From the NCBI GenBank assembly GCA_963810755.1, contig CAWEOP010000002.1, positions 124,001 through 188,000 on the forward strand: DNA of 64,000 nt. Direction: 5' to 3'. Position 1 is the stretch's first letter, and each line of letters starts with the position of its first letter. A program made the position numbers and the translations under genes. Positions 20,545-29,675 of this stretch are shown piece by piece. The notes beneath the pieces are model-generated. The model saw only the letters and a program-made list of their open reading frames with translations, ran no database searches and was not told the origin of the DNA. The stretch comes from FEN-1219 sp963810755 (GTDB lineage: Bacteria; Pseudomonadota; Gammaproteobacteria; Steroidobacterales; Rariloculaceae).

Positions 20545-22191
20545 ATGAAACGGGCGCTCGCTGGACTTGCCGTTGGATTGATCGCACTGACCGCCGCCAA
20601 CGCGGCCGAGAAGACCCTGCTCGAGGCCGCTGAAGCGGGCGACGGCGCCGCGGCACTCGCACTGCTGCGCGAACGGCCCGATGTGAACGCGCGCGGACCT
20701 GACGGCACCACCGCGATCATGTGGGCTTCGTACAACGGCGACCTCGAGCTCGTGAAGCAGCTCGTCGCGGCCGGCGCCGACGTGAACGCCAAGAACGACT
20801 TCGGGGCGTTCGCGCTGTCCGAGGCCGCGATGATGGGCTCGGCGCCGATCATCGACGCGCTGCTGAAGGCCGGCGCGAATGCGGATGCGGCGAACAACGA
20901 AGGCGAGACGGCCCTGATGGAAGTCGCCCGCACGGGCCACATCGACGCCGCGAACCTGCTGCTCAAGGCCGGCGCCGACATCAATCTCACCGAGCAGTGG
21001 GGCGGTCAGTCGCCGCTCATGTGGGCCGCTGCGCAGGATCAGCCGGAGATGGTGAAGTTCTTGCTCGCCAATGGCGCGAACCCCGACGCGCGCGGCGTCG
21101 TGCGCAATTGGGAGCGCAAGATCATCAAGGAGCCGCGGCCCAAGGACATGAACCAGGGCGGCTTCACGCCGCTGCTGTACGCAGCGCGCGAAGGCTGCAT
21201 CGCGTGCGCGCGCGAGCTCGTGGCCGGCGGCGCGGATTTGAATCTGCCCGATCCGCATCGGGTGACGCCGCTCGTGATGGCAATCATGAACGTGCATTTC
21301 GATCTCGCCGCGTACCTGATCGAGGCGGGCGCCGACATCAACAAGTGGGACTTGTACGGCCGCACGCCGCTCTACATGTCCGCGGACATGAACACGCTGC
21401 CCGTGATGGGCAACGGCGCGATGGTGGTGCTGCCGAGCGTGGACAAGCTCACCGCCATCGACATTGCAGAGCTGCTGCTCGCGAGGGGCGCCGATCCGAA
21501 CATTCAGCTCAAGCGCCGGCCGCCGTACCGCAACGTGCCGCAGGACCGTGGCGGCGACGTGATTTTGTCGATGGGCGCGACGCCGCTGCTGCGGGCCGCG
21601 CGTGCGGGCGACGCGCCGATGACCGAGCTGCTGCTGAAGAACGGCGCGCTCGTGGACCTGCCGAGCAACCAAGGCGTCACACCGCTGATGGCCGCGTCGG
21701 GCGTCGAGTACGGCTTGCGTGTGACCCGCGGCCGCAATCGTACGACGGAAGGCGTGCTCGCGACGCTCGATCTCCTCGTCGCCGCCGGCGCCGACGTCAA
21801 CGCGCGTATGGTCACGGAGCCACCCGGTGCATCGGTGGCGGGAACGCAAGTGACCAACCAGCGGCTCACGGATTTCAGCTACAACTACCGCGGCCGCCAA
21901 GTGCCGAGCCCGCGTGCGATCCCTCACCGCACGGCGCTGCACGGCGCAGCAATGAAGGGGCTGACGCCGGTCGTCGAGTTCCTCGCCGCGCACGGTGCGG
22001 ACCTGTACACGAAGGACGCGAACGGCCGCACGCCGCTCGACCTCGCGGAAGGCAACTACGAGGAGAACTTCCTCAAGGTGGCCGCCGAGCCGCACGTCGA
22101 CACGGTCGAGCTTCTCAAGAAGCTCATGGCCGAGACGCCGCAGACGCTTTCCTCCAACGCTTCCGCAGCGGGTCACGGCGGAAGCAAGTGA
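20545..22191 (+). CDS. Secreted ankyrin-repeat protein (module 2)
   Basis: This intact frame of 548 residues has a signal peptide (ALAGLAVGLIALTAANA) and about ten ankyrin repeats from residue 30 to 520. Examples are DGTTAIMWASYNGDLELVKQ and HRTALHGAAMKGLTPVVEFL. It keeps the paralogue's features: WGGQSPLMWAAAQDQPEMVK, GGFTPLLYAAREGCIAC, and non-repeat insertions between repeats. It lies two bases after the DUF1552 stop, which is strong evidence for coupled expression. A periplasmic ankyrin protein is uncommon. A binding or scaffolding role in the DUF1552/DUF1592 system is inferred from the repeated gene order only. Confidence 0.85.
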   Translation: MKRALAGLAVGLIALTAANAAEKTLLEAAEAGDGAAALALLRERPDVNARGPDGTTAIMWASYNGDLELVKQLVAAGADVNAKNDFGAFALSEAAMMGSAPIIDALLKAGANADAANNEGETALMEVARTGHIDAANLLLKAGADINLTEQWGGQSPLMWAAAQDQPEMVKFLLANGANPDARGVVRNWERKIIKEPRPKDMNQGGFTPLLYAAREGCIACARELVAGGADLNLPDPHRVTPLVMAIMNVHFDLAAYLIEAGADINKWDLYGRTPLYMSADMNTLPVMGNGAMVVLPSVDKLTAIDIAELLLARGADPNIQLKRRPPYRNVPQDRGGDVILSMGATPLLRAARAGDAPMTELLLKNGALVDLPSNQGVTPLMAASGVEYGLRVTRGRNRTTEGVLATLDLLVAAGADVNARMVTEPPGASVAGTQVTNQRLTDFSYNYRGRQVPSPRAIPHRTALHGAAMKGLTPVVEFLAAHGADLYTKDANGRTPLDLAEGNYEENFLKVAAEPHVDTVELLKKLMAETPQTLSSNASAAGHGGSK

Positions 22192-22240
22192 CGCGTCGCG
22201 CCTCGGGGCCGCAGCGTGCGTCCCCGCCGGGTGCGACGCC

Positions 22241-22654
22241 GTGAGGCATGCCCGCGTACTGCTGTTCGTGGCGGCGCTCGCCGTCTACGGCGGCGCCGCG
22301 ACCGCCCACCATTCGATTGCGGCGGTTTACGACACCACCCGGCAGATCACTGTCGAGGGGCGCGTCACGGCGTTCCAGTTCGTCAATCCGCATCCCGTGC
22401 TGATCGTCGACGTCGCGGAGCAGGGCGGCGAGCCGCAGGCGTGGCGCCTCGAGCTCGACAATCGCTCGGAGCTCAACGAGATCGGCGTCAACGCCGGCAC
22501 GTTCAAGCCCGGCGACCGCGTGATCGCGACCGGCAGCGCGGGCCGCAAGAATTCGCAAAGCCTGTACGCGATGAAGGTCGAGCGGCCCGCGGACGGGCTC
22601 CTGTACGAGCAGATCGGCTATTCGCCGCGCATCAACCGCCCGCGCGCGTACTGA
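22241..22654 (+). CDS. DUF6152 family periplasmic protein
   Basis: The start chosen is the GTG at 22241, giving 137 residues with a signal peptide cleaved after ATA. The mature protein would begin HHSIAAVYD. The core reads VEGRVTAFQFVNPHPVLIVD, where NPH followed by a D at the end of a strand is shared with the copy at 39078-39497. The fold is probably a small beta-barrel (OB-like). It lies between the ankyrin gene and the diheme cytochrome gene, so it belongs to the second module's transcript. Function is unknown; see the findings for a possible copper site. Confidence 0.82.
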   Translation: MRHARVLLFVAALAVYGGAATAHHSIAAVYDTTRQITVEGRVTAFQFVNPHPVLIVDVAEQGGEPQAWRLELDNRSELNEIGVNAGTFKPGDRVIATGSAGRKNSQSLYAMKVERPADGLLYEQIGYSPRINRPRAY

Positions 22655-22677
22655 CGGGGGATAGTGGGGCAAGCCGA

Positions 22678-23472
22678 GTGATACGACATGCGCTGCTGTG
22701 CGCAGGCGCTGTCCTCGCCGCGTGGGGCGCAGCCGCGCAGCGGATGAATCCGTTCGAGACCGACCCGGCGGCGCTGCGCACGGGCGCCTCGTTGTTCGCG
22801 GCGCGCTGCGCCGATTGCCATGGCCCCGATGCGAAGGGCGTTCGCGGTCCGGACCTCACGACACTTTGGACGCGCGGCGCGACCGACGAGCGCGTGTTCG
22901 GCACGATTCGCAACGGCGTCGGGGGAAGCATCATGCCGCCGAGCGTGGCGCCCGACACCGAGCTCTGGGCGCTCGTCGCGCACCTGCGCAACATCAGCTC
23001 GGTGCCGCCGCTCGTGACGACGGGCGACGCGGCGCTCGGCCGCGGGCTGTTCGCGGAGCGCTGCGCCGACTGTCACCGCGCGGGTTCCGGCCCCGGCGGC
23101 ATCGGTCCCGACCTGTCGCGTATCGCACTCGCTCGCTCGCGAGAAGCGCTCGTGCAGTCGATCCGCGAACCGAGCGCCGTGGTTGCGGACGGCTTCCGCG
23201 CGATTGCGCTGCGCCCGCGGCACGGAGAGCCGGTCAAAGGCATCTTGAAACGCGAGGACGCGTTCTCGGTGCAGATCGTGACCGCGGAAGGACGACTCGT
23301 CGGCTTGCCGACCGCCGATCTCGCGGAGGTCGCGCGGAGCCGCGAGTCGCCGATGCCCGCGTTCGGCGTCGACCGGCTCGGCGACGCGGAGCTCGAGAAC
23401 GTGCTTGCGTTTCTAAGAACGTCCGCCGAGGATTCCGCGACGCCGGGCGCGGCGGCTCGGAGCTCGCAGTGA
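22678..23472 (+). CDS. Diheme cytochrome c with planctomycete-type heme-binding C-terminal domain
   Basis: A GTG start at 22678 gives 264 residues with a signal peptide ending near GAAAQ. Two CADCH heme motifs lie near residues 45-49 and 133-137. The second domain carries PSAVVADGFRAIALRP and PMPAFG, as in the heme-binding domain common in planctomycetes (TIGR02603 type). It directly precedes, and overlaps by four bases, the PQQ dehydrogenase gene at 23469. It is therefore the likely electron acceptor for that enzyme, which has no heme domain of its own. Periplasmic location follows from the leader and c-type hemes. Confidence 0.82.
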   Translation: MIRHALLCAGAVLAAWGAAAQRMNPFETDPAALRTGASLFAARCADCHGPDAKGVRGPDLTTLWTRGATDERVFGTIRNGVGGSIMPPSVAPDTELWALVAHLRNISSVPPLVTTGDAALGRGLFAERCADCHRAGSGPGGIGPDLSRIALARSREALVQSIREPSAVVADGFRAIALRPRHGEPVKGILKREDAFSVQIVTAEGRLVGLPTADLAEVARSRESPMPAFGVDRLGDAELENVLAFLRTSAEDSATPGAAARSSQ

Positions 23473-25097
23473 ATCGCATCGTCGTCGGTGTGGCCGTTAC
23501 GGCGGCAGTCCTCGGCCTACGCGTCGTCGCGAGCGCACAGGAGGCCGGTGCCGCACGCGCCGACGAAGTCACGAGCGCGACCCTGCGCGAAGGGCTCGGC
23601 GCGACGTCTCGCTGGCTCACCTTCTCGGGCGATTACACGGGCCGGCGGCACAGCCCGCTCACGCAGATCACGCCGCGCAACGTCGGGCGGCTCGTGCCGC
23701 AGTGGACGTTTCAAGCCGGTACGCTCGCGCGCGGCCGCGGGTTCGAAACCACGCCGCTCGCGCTCGACGGCGTGTTGTACGTCACCGGCCCGAACAACTA
23801 CGCGTGGGCGCTCGACGCGCGCACGGGCAGGCCGTTCTGGGAGTATCGCCGCTCGCTGCCGTCCGATCTCACTTACGGCTCGTCGGCGCCGGTGAATCGC
23901 GGGTTCGCCTTGCTCGGCGAGCGGCTGTTCATGGTGACGCTCGACGCGCACCTGCTCGCGCTCGATCGGCGCAGCGGCGAGGTGATCTGGGACGTCGTGC
24001 TCGCGGACTACAAGCTCGGTTACGCCGCCACTCTCGCCCCGCTCGTCGTCGACGATCGCGTCATCGTGGGGATCTCCGGCGGCGAGTACGCCGTGCGCGG
24101 CTTCCTCGACGCGTACGATCCCGCGACGGGCGAGCGCGCGTGGCGGCTCTACACCGTGCCCGAGCGCGGCGAGCCCGGCAGTGAGACCTGGCCGAGCAAC
24201 ACTCCGGCGCTCGGCGGCGCGACCTGGATGACGGGCAGCTACGATCCCGAGCTCGGGCTCCTCTATTGGGGCACCGGCAATCCGAATCCCGACTACTACG
24301 ACGCGGAACGAAGCGGCGACAATCTGTACACGAGCTCACTGCTCGCGATCGACGCGCGCACGGGGCGTTTGCGCTGGCACTACCAATTCACCCCGCACGA
24401 CACTCACGACTGGGATGCGAATCACGTGCCCGTGCTCGCGGACCTGAAAATCGGCGGCCAGTCGCGTTCCGCCGTGCTGGTCGCGAATCGCAACGGGTTT
24501 TACTACGCGCTCGATCGCGCGACCGGCGAGTTGCTCGTTGCGCGGCCGTTCACCGCGACAACGTGGGCGCGCGAGATCGGCCCCGACGGGCGCCCGATCG
24601 TCTTGAACAAGGACGGCAGCAGCGGCTGCCTCCCGGACCAATGGGGCGGAACCAATTTCTATCCGCCGTCGTTCGATCCGCGACTGCAGTTGTTCTTCGT
24701 GAACGCGCGCGAGACGTGCGCGACGTTTCATAGCCAGGCACCGCGCGGCGTGCCCGGAGAAGTAAACACCGGCGGCGTCATCTGGGCCGACACGGATCGC
24801 GCATTCGGCGCGCTGCGTGCACTCGACGCGGCGACGGGCGCGCTGCGTTGGGAGTTTCGCGTGCCGACGCCGATGATGGGCGGCGTCATGAGCACCGCGT
24901 CGGGGCTCGTGTTCGCGGGCGACAACGAAGGCAACTTCACGGCGTTCGCGTCGGCGACGGGCGAGCAGCTTTGGCATTATCAGACCGGTGCGGCGATCTG
25001 GGGCACGGCCGCGATCACGATCATGCTGGACGGCAGGCAGTACGTGCTGATTCCGTCGGGCGGCGCGTTGACCGCGTTCGCGTTACCGCAGCGCTGA
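23469..25097 (+). CDS. Secreted PQQ-dependent dehydrogenase without cytochrome domain
   Basis: The GTG at 23469 overlaps the cytochrome stop (GTGA), indicating coupled translation. The 542-residue product has a signal peptide ending ASAQ and a full PQQ propeller (WLTFSGDYTGRRHSPL at the start; YVLIPSGGALTAFALP at the end). The active-site loop reads HDTHDWDANH, with Asp314 and Asp316 in the D-x-D arrangement seen in lanthanide-dependent enzymes. The vicinal Cys pair of classical alcohol dehydrogenases is replaced here (YGSSAPVNRG). The lack of a heme domain and the adjacent diheme cytochrome suggest a two-protein electron path. The substrate cannot be read from sequence. Confidence 0.85.
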   Translation: MNRIVVGVAVTAAVLGLRVVASAQEAGAARADEVTSATLREGLGATSRWLTFSGDYTGRRHSPLTQITPRNVGRLVPQWTFQAGTLARGRGFETTPLALDGVLYVTGPNNYAWALDARTGRPFWEYRRSLPSDLTYGSSAPVNRGFALLGERLFMVTLDAHLLALDRRSGEVIWDVVLADYKLGYAATLAPLVVDDRVIVGISGGEYAVRGFLDAYDPATGERAWRLYTVPERGEPGSETWPSNTPALGGATWMTGSYDPELGLLYWGTGNPNPDYYDAERSGDNLYTSSLLAIDARTGRLRWHYQFTPHDTHDWDANHVPVLADLKIGGQSRSAVLVANRNGFYYALDRATGELLVARPFTATTWAREIGPDGRPIVLNKDGSSGCLPDQWGGTNFYPPSFDPRLQLFFVNARETCATFHSQAPRGVPGEVNTGGVIWADTDRAFGALRALDAATGALRWEFRVPTPMMGGVMSTASGLVFAGDNEGNFTAFASATGEQLWHYQTGAAIWGTAAITIMLDGRQYVLIPSGGALTAFALPQR

Positions 25098-25150
25098 GCG
25101 CGCCGCGCTCGCGCTGGCGCTTCGCTCGCGGCCACCGCACACTCGTTCCC

Positions 25151-25582
25151 ATGGCGGAGCAACGTTTTTCGGCAGGAGTCGTCGTTCTTCGCGAGACCGC
25201 GGATGGCGCGCGCTTTCTGTTGCTGCGGGCCTATCGCAACTGGGACTTCCCGAAGGGTGCCGTCGAGCCCGGCGAGGAGCCGCTCGCGGCGGCCGTGCGC
25301 GAAGCGGACGAGGAGGCCGGCCTCACCGACCTCGCATTCGATTGGGGCACGGAATTCATCGACACCGAGCCTTACTCCCGCGGCAAGGTCGCCCGCTACT
25401 ATCTCGCGCGCACGCGTGCGGAACGCATCGAGCTGAAGGTCAACCCGGCGCTCGGCCGGCCGGAGCACCAAGAGTATCGTTGGGTCGACCTCACCGAGGC
25501 GTTCGCGCTCACCGTACCGCGATTGCAACGAGTGATCGCGTGGGCCGCCGGCAAAGCGATGCTCGCGGCACAGCTCGCGTAG
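25151..25582 (+). CDS. Nudix hydrolase (diadenosine tetraphosphatase-like)
   Basis: The ATG at 25151 gives 143 residues, typical for the family. The Nudix box is complete: G-A-V-E-P-G-E-E at residues 39-46, followed by READEEAGL. The N-terminus FSAGVVVLR and RNWDFPKGAVEPGE resemble bis(5'-nucleosyl)-tetraphosphatases, which remove stress-related dinucleotides. The substrate is not proven by the motif. It is a cytoplasmic protein without a leader. The DMT transporter gene follows 10 bases later. Confidence 0.85.
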   Translation: MAEQRFSAGVVVLRETADGARFLLLRAYRNWDFPKGAVEPGEEPLAAAVREADEEAGLTDLAFDWGTEFIDTEPYSRGKVARYYLARTRAERIELKVNPALGRPEHQEYRWVDLTEAFALTVPRLQRVIAWAAGKAMLAAQLA

Positions 25583-25592
25583 CCCGCTCCGG

Positions 25593-26519
25593 ATGCAGCA
25601 GACGCCGGCCGCCGCCACGGCAAAGCGCAGGATTGCGCTGCTCGCGCTCGTCGCCGTGATGGTCGTCTGGGGCACCACGTTCGTCGTCACCAAGGCGGCG
25701 GTGCAGGAATTCCGACCGTTCACGCTCGCATTTCTGCGATTCGCGATCGCGACGGCGGTGCTTGCGCCTTTCTTGCGACGCGGCGCGCTCGCAACGCTGC
25801 GCGGCTCCGTGTCCGTCGGCCGTCTGCTGTTCCTCGCGTTCACCGGAATCGCGTTGTTCACGGCGACTTTCAACTTCGCGCTCATCTACGGATCGGCCGC
25901 GCAGGGAGCGCTGCTCTACGCGACGATTCCTGCGGTCGTCGGCGTCTGTGCGGTGCTGTTCTTGAAGGAGCGGCTCAGCCGGCGCCGGATACTCGGCATC
26001 GCATTGTCGGTCGCGGGCGCGGCCTTGATCGTCGCGACTGGCGAAGCCCGAGCCGACGACGCACCGGCGCCGCTCCTCGGGGCTGCGCTGATGCTCTCGA
26101 CCGTCCTGCTCTGGGGCGCTTACACCGTCGCGGCGAAACCCGTCGCAGGCGCGGACCAGACCGCGGTTACGTTCGCGATGTCCGCGATCGGGGCGCTGCT
26201 GCTGCTGCCGCCGAGCGCACTCGAGCTCGCCGCATCGCCATGGCCGATCACGTCGGCGGACGGTTGGCTCGGCGTGCTTTATCTCGCGGTGTTCGCTTCG
26301 GCCGGCGCCTACGCGCTCTACAACTTCGCGCTCCGCGAGCTCGACGCGAGCACGGTCGGTGCGCTCACGAACATCGATCCGATCGTGGGACTCGTGACCG
26401 CGTTCGTCGTTCTCGGCGAAACGTTGCTGCCGGTCCAAACCGTCGGCGCTGCAGTCGTGATCGTCGGCATGTGGCTCGCGTCGACCGAGGCGCGGCCGCG
26501 ATCCCGCACTCAGCGGTGA
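25593..26519 (+). CDS. EamA/DMT-family transporter
   Basis: The 308-residue product has ten predicted membrane helices arranged as two EamA halves. The first half has WGTTFVVTKAAVQEFRPF and LIYGSAAQGALLYATIPAVV; the second has YNFALRELDASTVGALTNID and PIVGLVTAFVVLGE. This is the drug/metabolite exporter fold of the inner membrane; the transported compound is unknown. It lies 10 bases after the Nudix gene. Its stop overlaps by ten bases the stop of the opposite-strand gene at 26510-26868. Confidence 0.87.
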   Translation: MQQTPAAATAKRRIALLALVAVMVVWGTTFVVTKAAVQEFRPFTLAFLRFAIATAVLAPFLRRGALATLRGSVSVGRLLFLAFTGIALFTATFNFALIYGSAAQGALLYATIPAVVGVCAVLFLKERLSRRRILGIALSVAGAALIVATGEARADDAPAPLLGAALMLSTVLLWGAYTVAAKPVAGADQTAVTFAMSAIGALLLLPPSALELAASPWPITSADGWLGVLYLAVFASAGAYALYNFALRELDASTVGALTNIDPIVGLVTAFVVLGETLLPVQTVGAAVVIVGMWLASTEARPRSRTQR

Positions 26520-26868
26520 TAGTCACCGCGCATGCAATGCAGGAGCTCATGGCCGAGGGTGAGCGTCGCCTCGTCGTCGACTTCACGGGGTCGTTGGTCG
26601 TTGGTGAGGTAGATCTCGCACGTCAACGCGCCGGTCTCGCGATTCCTCTTCAGGATCGAGAAACCGTGACGGTAATTCTGGCGAATCTCACGCCGGTCGA
26701 GCCCGAAACCGTGCCGTCTTGTAGGTTCGCGAGCTCGCCGGTCGATACGTACGTGATCACCACGCGCATGTCGCTGAAGTCGACGGTCGGCTTGATGAGC
26801 TCCCCACCGCGCACCGGCCCGGCGACTAGCGCCTGGGCGAGCATCACGAGGTGGAGTGTGGGTCTCAT
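26510..26868 (-). CDS. Small secreted protein with an HExxH motif (one frameshift)
   Basis: The minus strand from the ATG at 26868 encodes MRPTLHLVMLAQALVAGPVRGG, a probable signal peptide, then VDFSDMRVVITYVSTGELAN. The frame changes near 26712 and continues ETGALTCEIYLTNDQ to a stop at 26510. The end reads ATLTLGHELLHCMRGDYHR, which contains the zinc-binding pattern HExxH (HELLH). Corrected length is about 119 residues, with total length modulo three of two. The protein may be a minimal zinc metalloprotease-like or anti-restriction-like domain, but the rest is not recognised. It is convergent with the DMT transporter gene. Confidence 0.55.
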
Positions 26869-27028
26869 GCCTGGAATTCGGATTCCGGATCAACGAGATT
26901 CGACCGGCTTCTCCGCTTGTTGGTGCGAGGTTCGGAGGGAGACTAGAATCGATCGAACCTGCTTGAACGTGCTTTGGCAGACTCTTAATCGTTCTGAATC
27001 GTTCTGATCAGAGAGGCGGCCGGTTGGC

Positions 27029-29067
27029 ATGACGTATCGGTTCAGCGGGTTTCGCGTCGACGCGGTGCGGCGGCTCTTGTTCGGAGCGGACGGAGAGCCG
27101 ATTCCGCTGAAACCGCGGGTGTTCGACACGCTGCTCTATCTCGTCGAACACCGCGGCGAGCTGCTGGACAAGCGGACGCTGCTCGAGGCGATCTGGCCGA
27201 ACGTCGTCGTCGAGGAGAACAACCTCAACCAGGCGATTTCGACGCTGCGCCGCGTGCTCGGCGAGACGCGCGACGAGCATCGCTTCATCGTGACGGAGCC
27301 GGGCCGCGGGTACCGGTTCGTCGCGAGCGTGGAGCCGGTGCCGGCGGTCACGACGGAGCCGTCGCCCGCGCGGGCCGAGACCGCTGTACCCATGGCCGCC
27401 GGCGGGTCGGTGCCCGCGACGCCGCTTACATCGCCAGGCGCGACGCGCGCATCGCCGAGCGGTGCGGTCCGAGGCGCGCGCGAAGTCGAAGACGCCGTAC
27501 CGTTGATGCTGGTCTCGGCGGCCATCGCGGCAACTGTGCGCATTGGCTGCGATCGGCGTCTACCGGCTGGCAACCGTGCGGACGCGATCCGATGATCGCC
27601 CCGCACCGCGGCTCCTCCGAACTCGATCGCCGTGTTGCCGTTCGACAATCTGAGCCCCGATCCCGACGACGCGTTACTTCGCGGTCGGCATTCACGAGCG
27701 AGATCCTGAACCAACTGACGAACGCTCGGCTGCACCTGCGTGATCGCTTCGCGTACGTCTGTGCAGGGCTACGCCGGTACGCAGAAGCCCGCGTCCGGAA
27801 ATCGCGCGCGAGCTCAATGTCGAAACCGTGCTGGATGGCAGCGTGCGTTACTGCGGACGGGCAGAGTGCTCGTGACGATGCACCTGAGCGACGGCGCAAC
27901 CGAACGAGTCTCTGTGGTCCAAGTCGTATGAGCGCGAGCTCAGCGATATCTTTGCGATACAGAGCGACATCGCGCTCAAAGTTGCGTCAGGCTCTGAAGG
28001 CGAAGCTGTTGCCGGCGGAGCAAGAGCGAGTCGCGCGCGCGCCGACGACTTCGATTGCCGGCCTACGTCCTGTATCTGCAGGCGGTCACTCGCTACTCGC
28101 GCGGGACGCGACGCGGAGCACGGTGCTTGCGACCGGCGACGTACAGCAGGCTACTCGAGCTCGACCGCGATTTCACGGCCGCATGGGTCGCTCTACGCCA
28201 ACCTAAGGACTATCGCGCCAGATTCGTACGAGCCGGAGCGCGGGCCCGAGCATCGGGCGCAAGGCGCGAAAGCCGCGCGACGCGCGCTCGAGCTCGATCC
28301 CGAACTCGGCACAGCGCATGCCGCCCTCGGCTTTGCGCTGCTCACCGACGAAGGATTGCGATGGGCGGCGAGGCAGCGTTTCGCGAGGCGCTGCGGCGCA
28401 ATGTGCCGCTGGGCGACCTGCGCCGGTTACGCCTGGGTGCAATTTTGTCGGTGGCCAACTTCGCCTACGCCCGCGAGTATCTGCGAGGAAACGACGGAGG
28501 GTAAACCCGGAGGATCCCGTCGGTCGTCGCGGCCTCATGTGGGCTCAACGCGTCGCTCGGCGACTGGGACCGTCGCCACGCGCAGACTACGACTCGGGCG
28601 CGCGCTTGTTCGCGCCGTGGCCGGAGGGCGATACGCTGATGATGCACTTAAGAGCTGGGCGCGAACGAGCTCGAGCCAGGCGCGCGCAATCCCGGCTGTC
28701 GGACCGATCAACACAGCGATGATCGCGAGCCTCGAATGATCCACGAAGACGGCGCTTCGCGAGCTGCATCGACTTCGTACGCGGACCCTGTCGTGGCCGG
28801 TCCTCCTCAACGCCCGGCGAGACATTGCCTTCTGGGCGTGGCCACTTCGGTGATGCGGCTCTCGGCGCTCGACGCGATACGTTCCGGCCGTGACCGAGCA
28901 GGGCGGACAAGCGATCTACCTCTGGGTACCTCAGCTCAAAGACATGCGTCAACTGCCCGAGTTCAAGGCGCTGCTGCGTGACATCGGCATCGTCGCAGTA
29001 TTGGGACGAATACGGTTGGCCGGACATCTGTCGCCGGTCCGGTCGCGACGACTTCGACTGCGATTGA
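27029..29067 (+). pseudogene. Winged-helix/TolB-like/TPR transcriptional regulator, heavily frameshifted
   Basis: From the ATG at 27029 the first 100 residues form an intact OmpR/PhoB-type winged helix (LLDKRTLLEAIWPNVVVEEN and FIVTEPGRGYRFVASV), as in CadC-like regulators. A linker and a broken membrane segment follow. After 27595 the reading jumps between all frames: IAVLPFDNLSPDPDD, ARELNVETVLDGSVRY, YERELSDIFAIQSDIALKVA, then TPR-like helices and a C-terminus near 29067 (YGWPDICR..GRDDFDCD). This is the usual build of adenylate-cyclase-like/TolB-N/TPR membrane regulators. I count more than eight frame changes, far above the density elsewhere, so real decay is plausible, though local sequence quality could contribute. 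Confidence 0.7.
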
Positions 29068-29212
29068 AGCCGGCTCGCCGCCCCCTGCCCAAATCTTGGA
29101 ACGCGGTTGCAACACTTAAGGCAACCCGCGTCGTGCGCTCCGCGCCCCTTGCGCGGATCCACCTGGCACATCGTTTGCAGCCGAAACGGTTGAAGACACA
29201 GGAGGAGCGACG

Positions 29213-29567
29213 ATGAGCCTACAGAAGGACTTGCTGAAGAAGGAAGAAAGCCTCTGGTCCGGCGGCGCCTGCGGCGTATCGCCATGCGCTCGACGGCGAC
29301 TGCCTCGTCGCGTTCACGGAGATGGCCGGAGTGCAGACGCGCGACGAGATCGCGAGCATGGCGGGCAAAGGTCCTCGCTGGCACGACGTCGATATCGACG
29401 TCGAAGGATTCTTGCAGCCGACCGACGACGTAACGATCTTGACCTATCGAGTGAGCGCGGTGCGCGAGAACGAGCCATACCGCGCGCGAGTCAGCAGCGG
29501 GTACGTCAAGCGCGACGGGGACTGGCGGATGATGTTCCATCAGCAGACGCCGCTGACGAGCAAGTGA
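29213..29567 (+). CDS. NTF2-like/SnoaL-type small protein (DUF4440-like; one frameshift)
   Basis: The ATG at 29213 follows a CAGGAGGAGCGACG ribosome binding site. The first frame gives MSLQKDLLKKEESLWSGG. One extra base near 29268 shifts to AYRHALDGDCLVAFTEMAG, and the second frame runs to 29567 (DGDWRMMFHQQTPLTSK). The pattern of an N-terminal helix, a cone of strands and a final WRMMFHQQTP strand is typical of NTF2-like DUF4440 proteins. These may be enzymes, immunity proteins or ligand binders. The corrected length is about 117 residues. No partner is apparent in the neighbourhood. Confidence 0.7.
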
Positions 29568-29675
29568 TTGGGCTGCGCGCCGCGCGCGAACGGCGAGCGC
29601 GAGGGTTAGACGAGGGCGGAGCAACTCAAATACGCGAGCCGTCCATGGCTCGCGTCGCTCCCCCCCGGGACTGAC

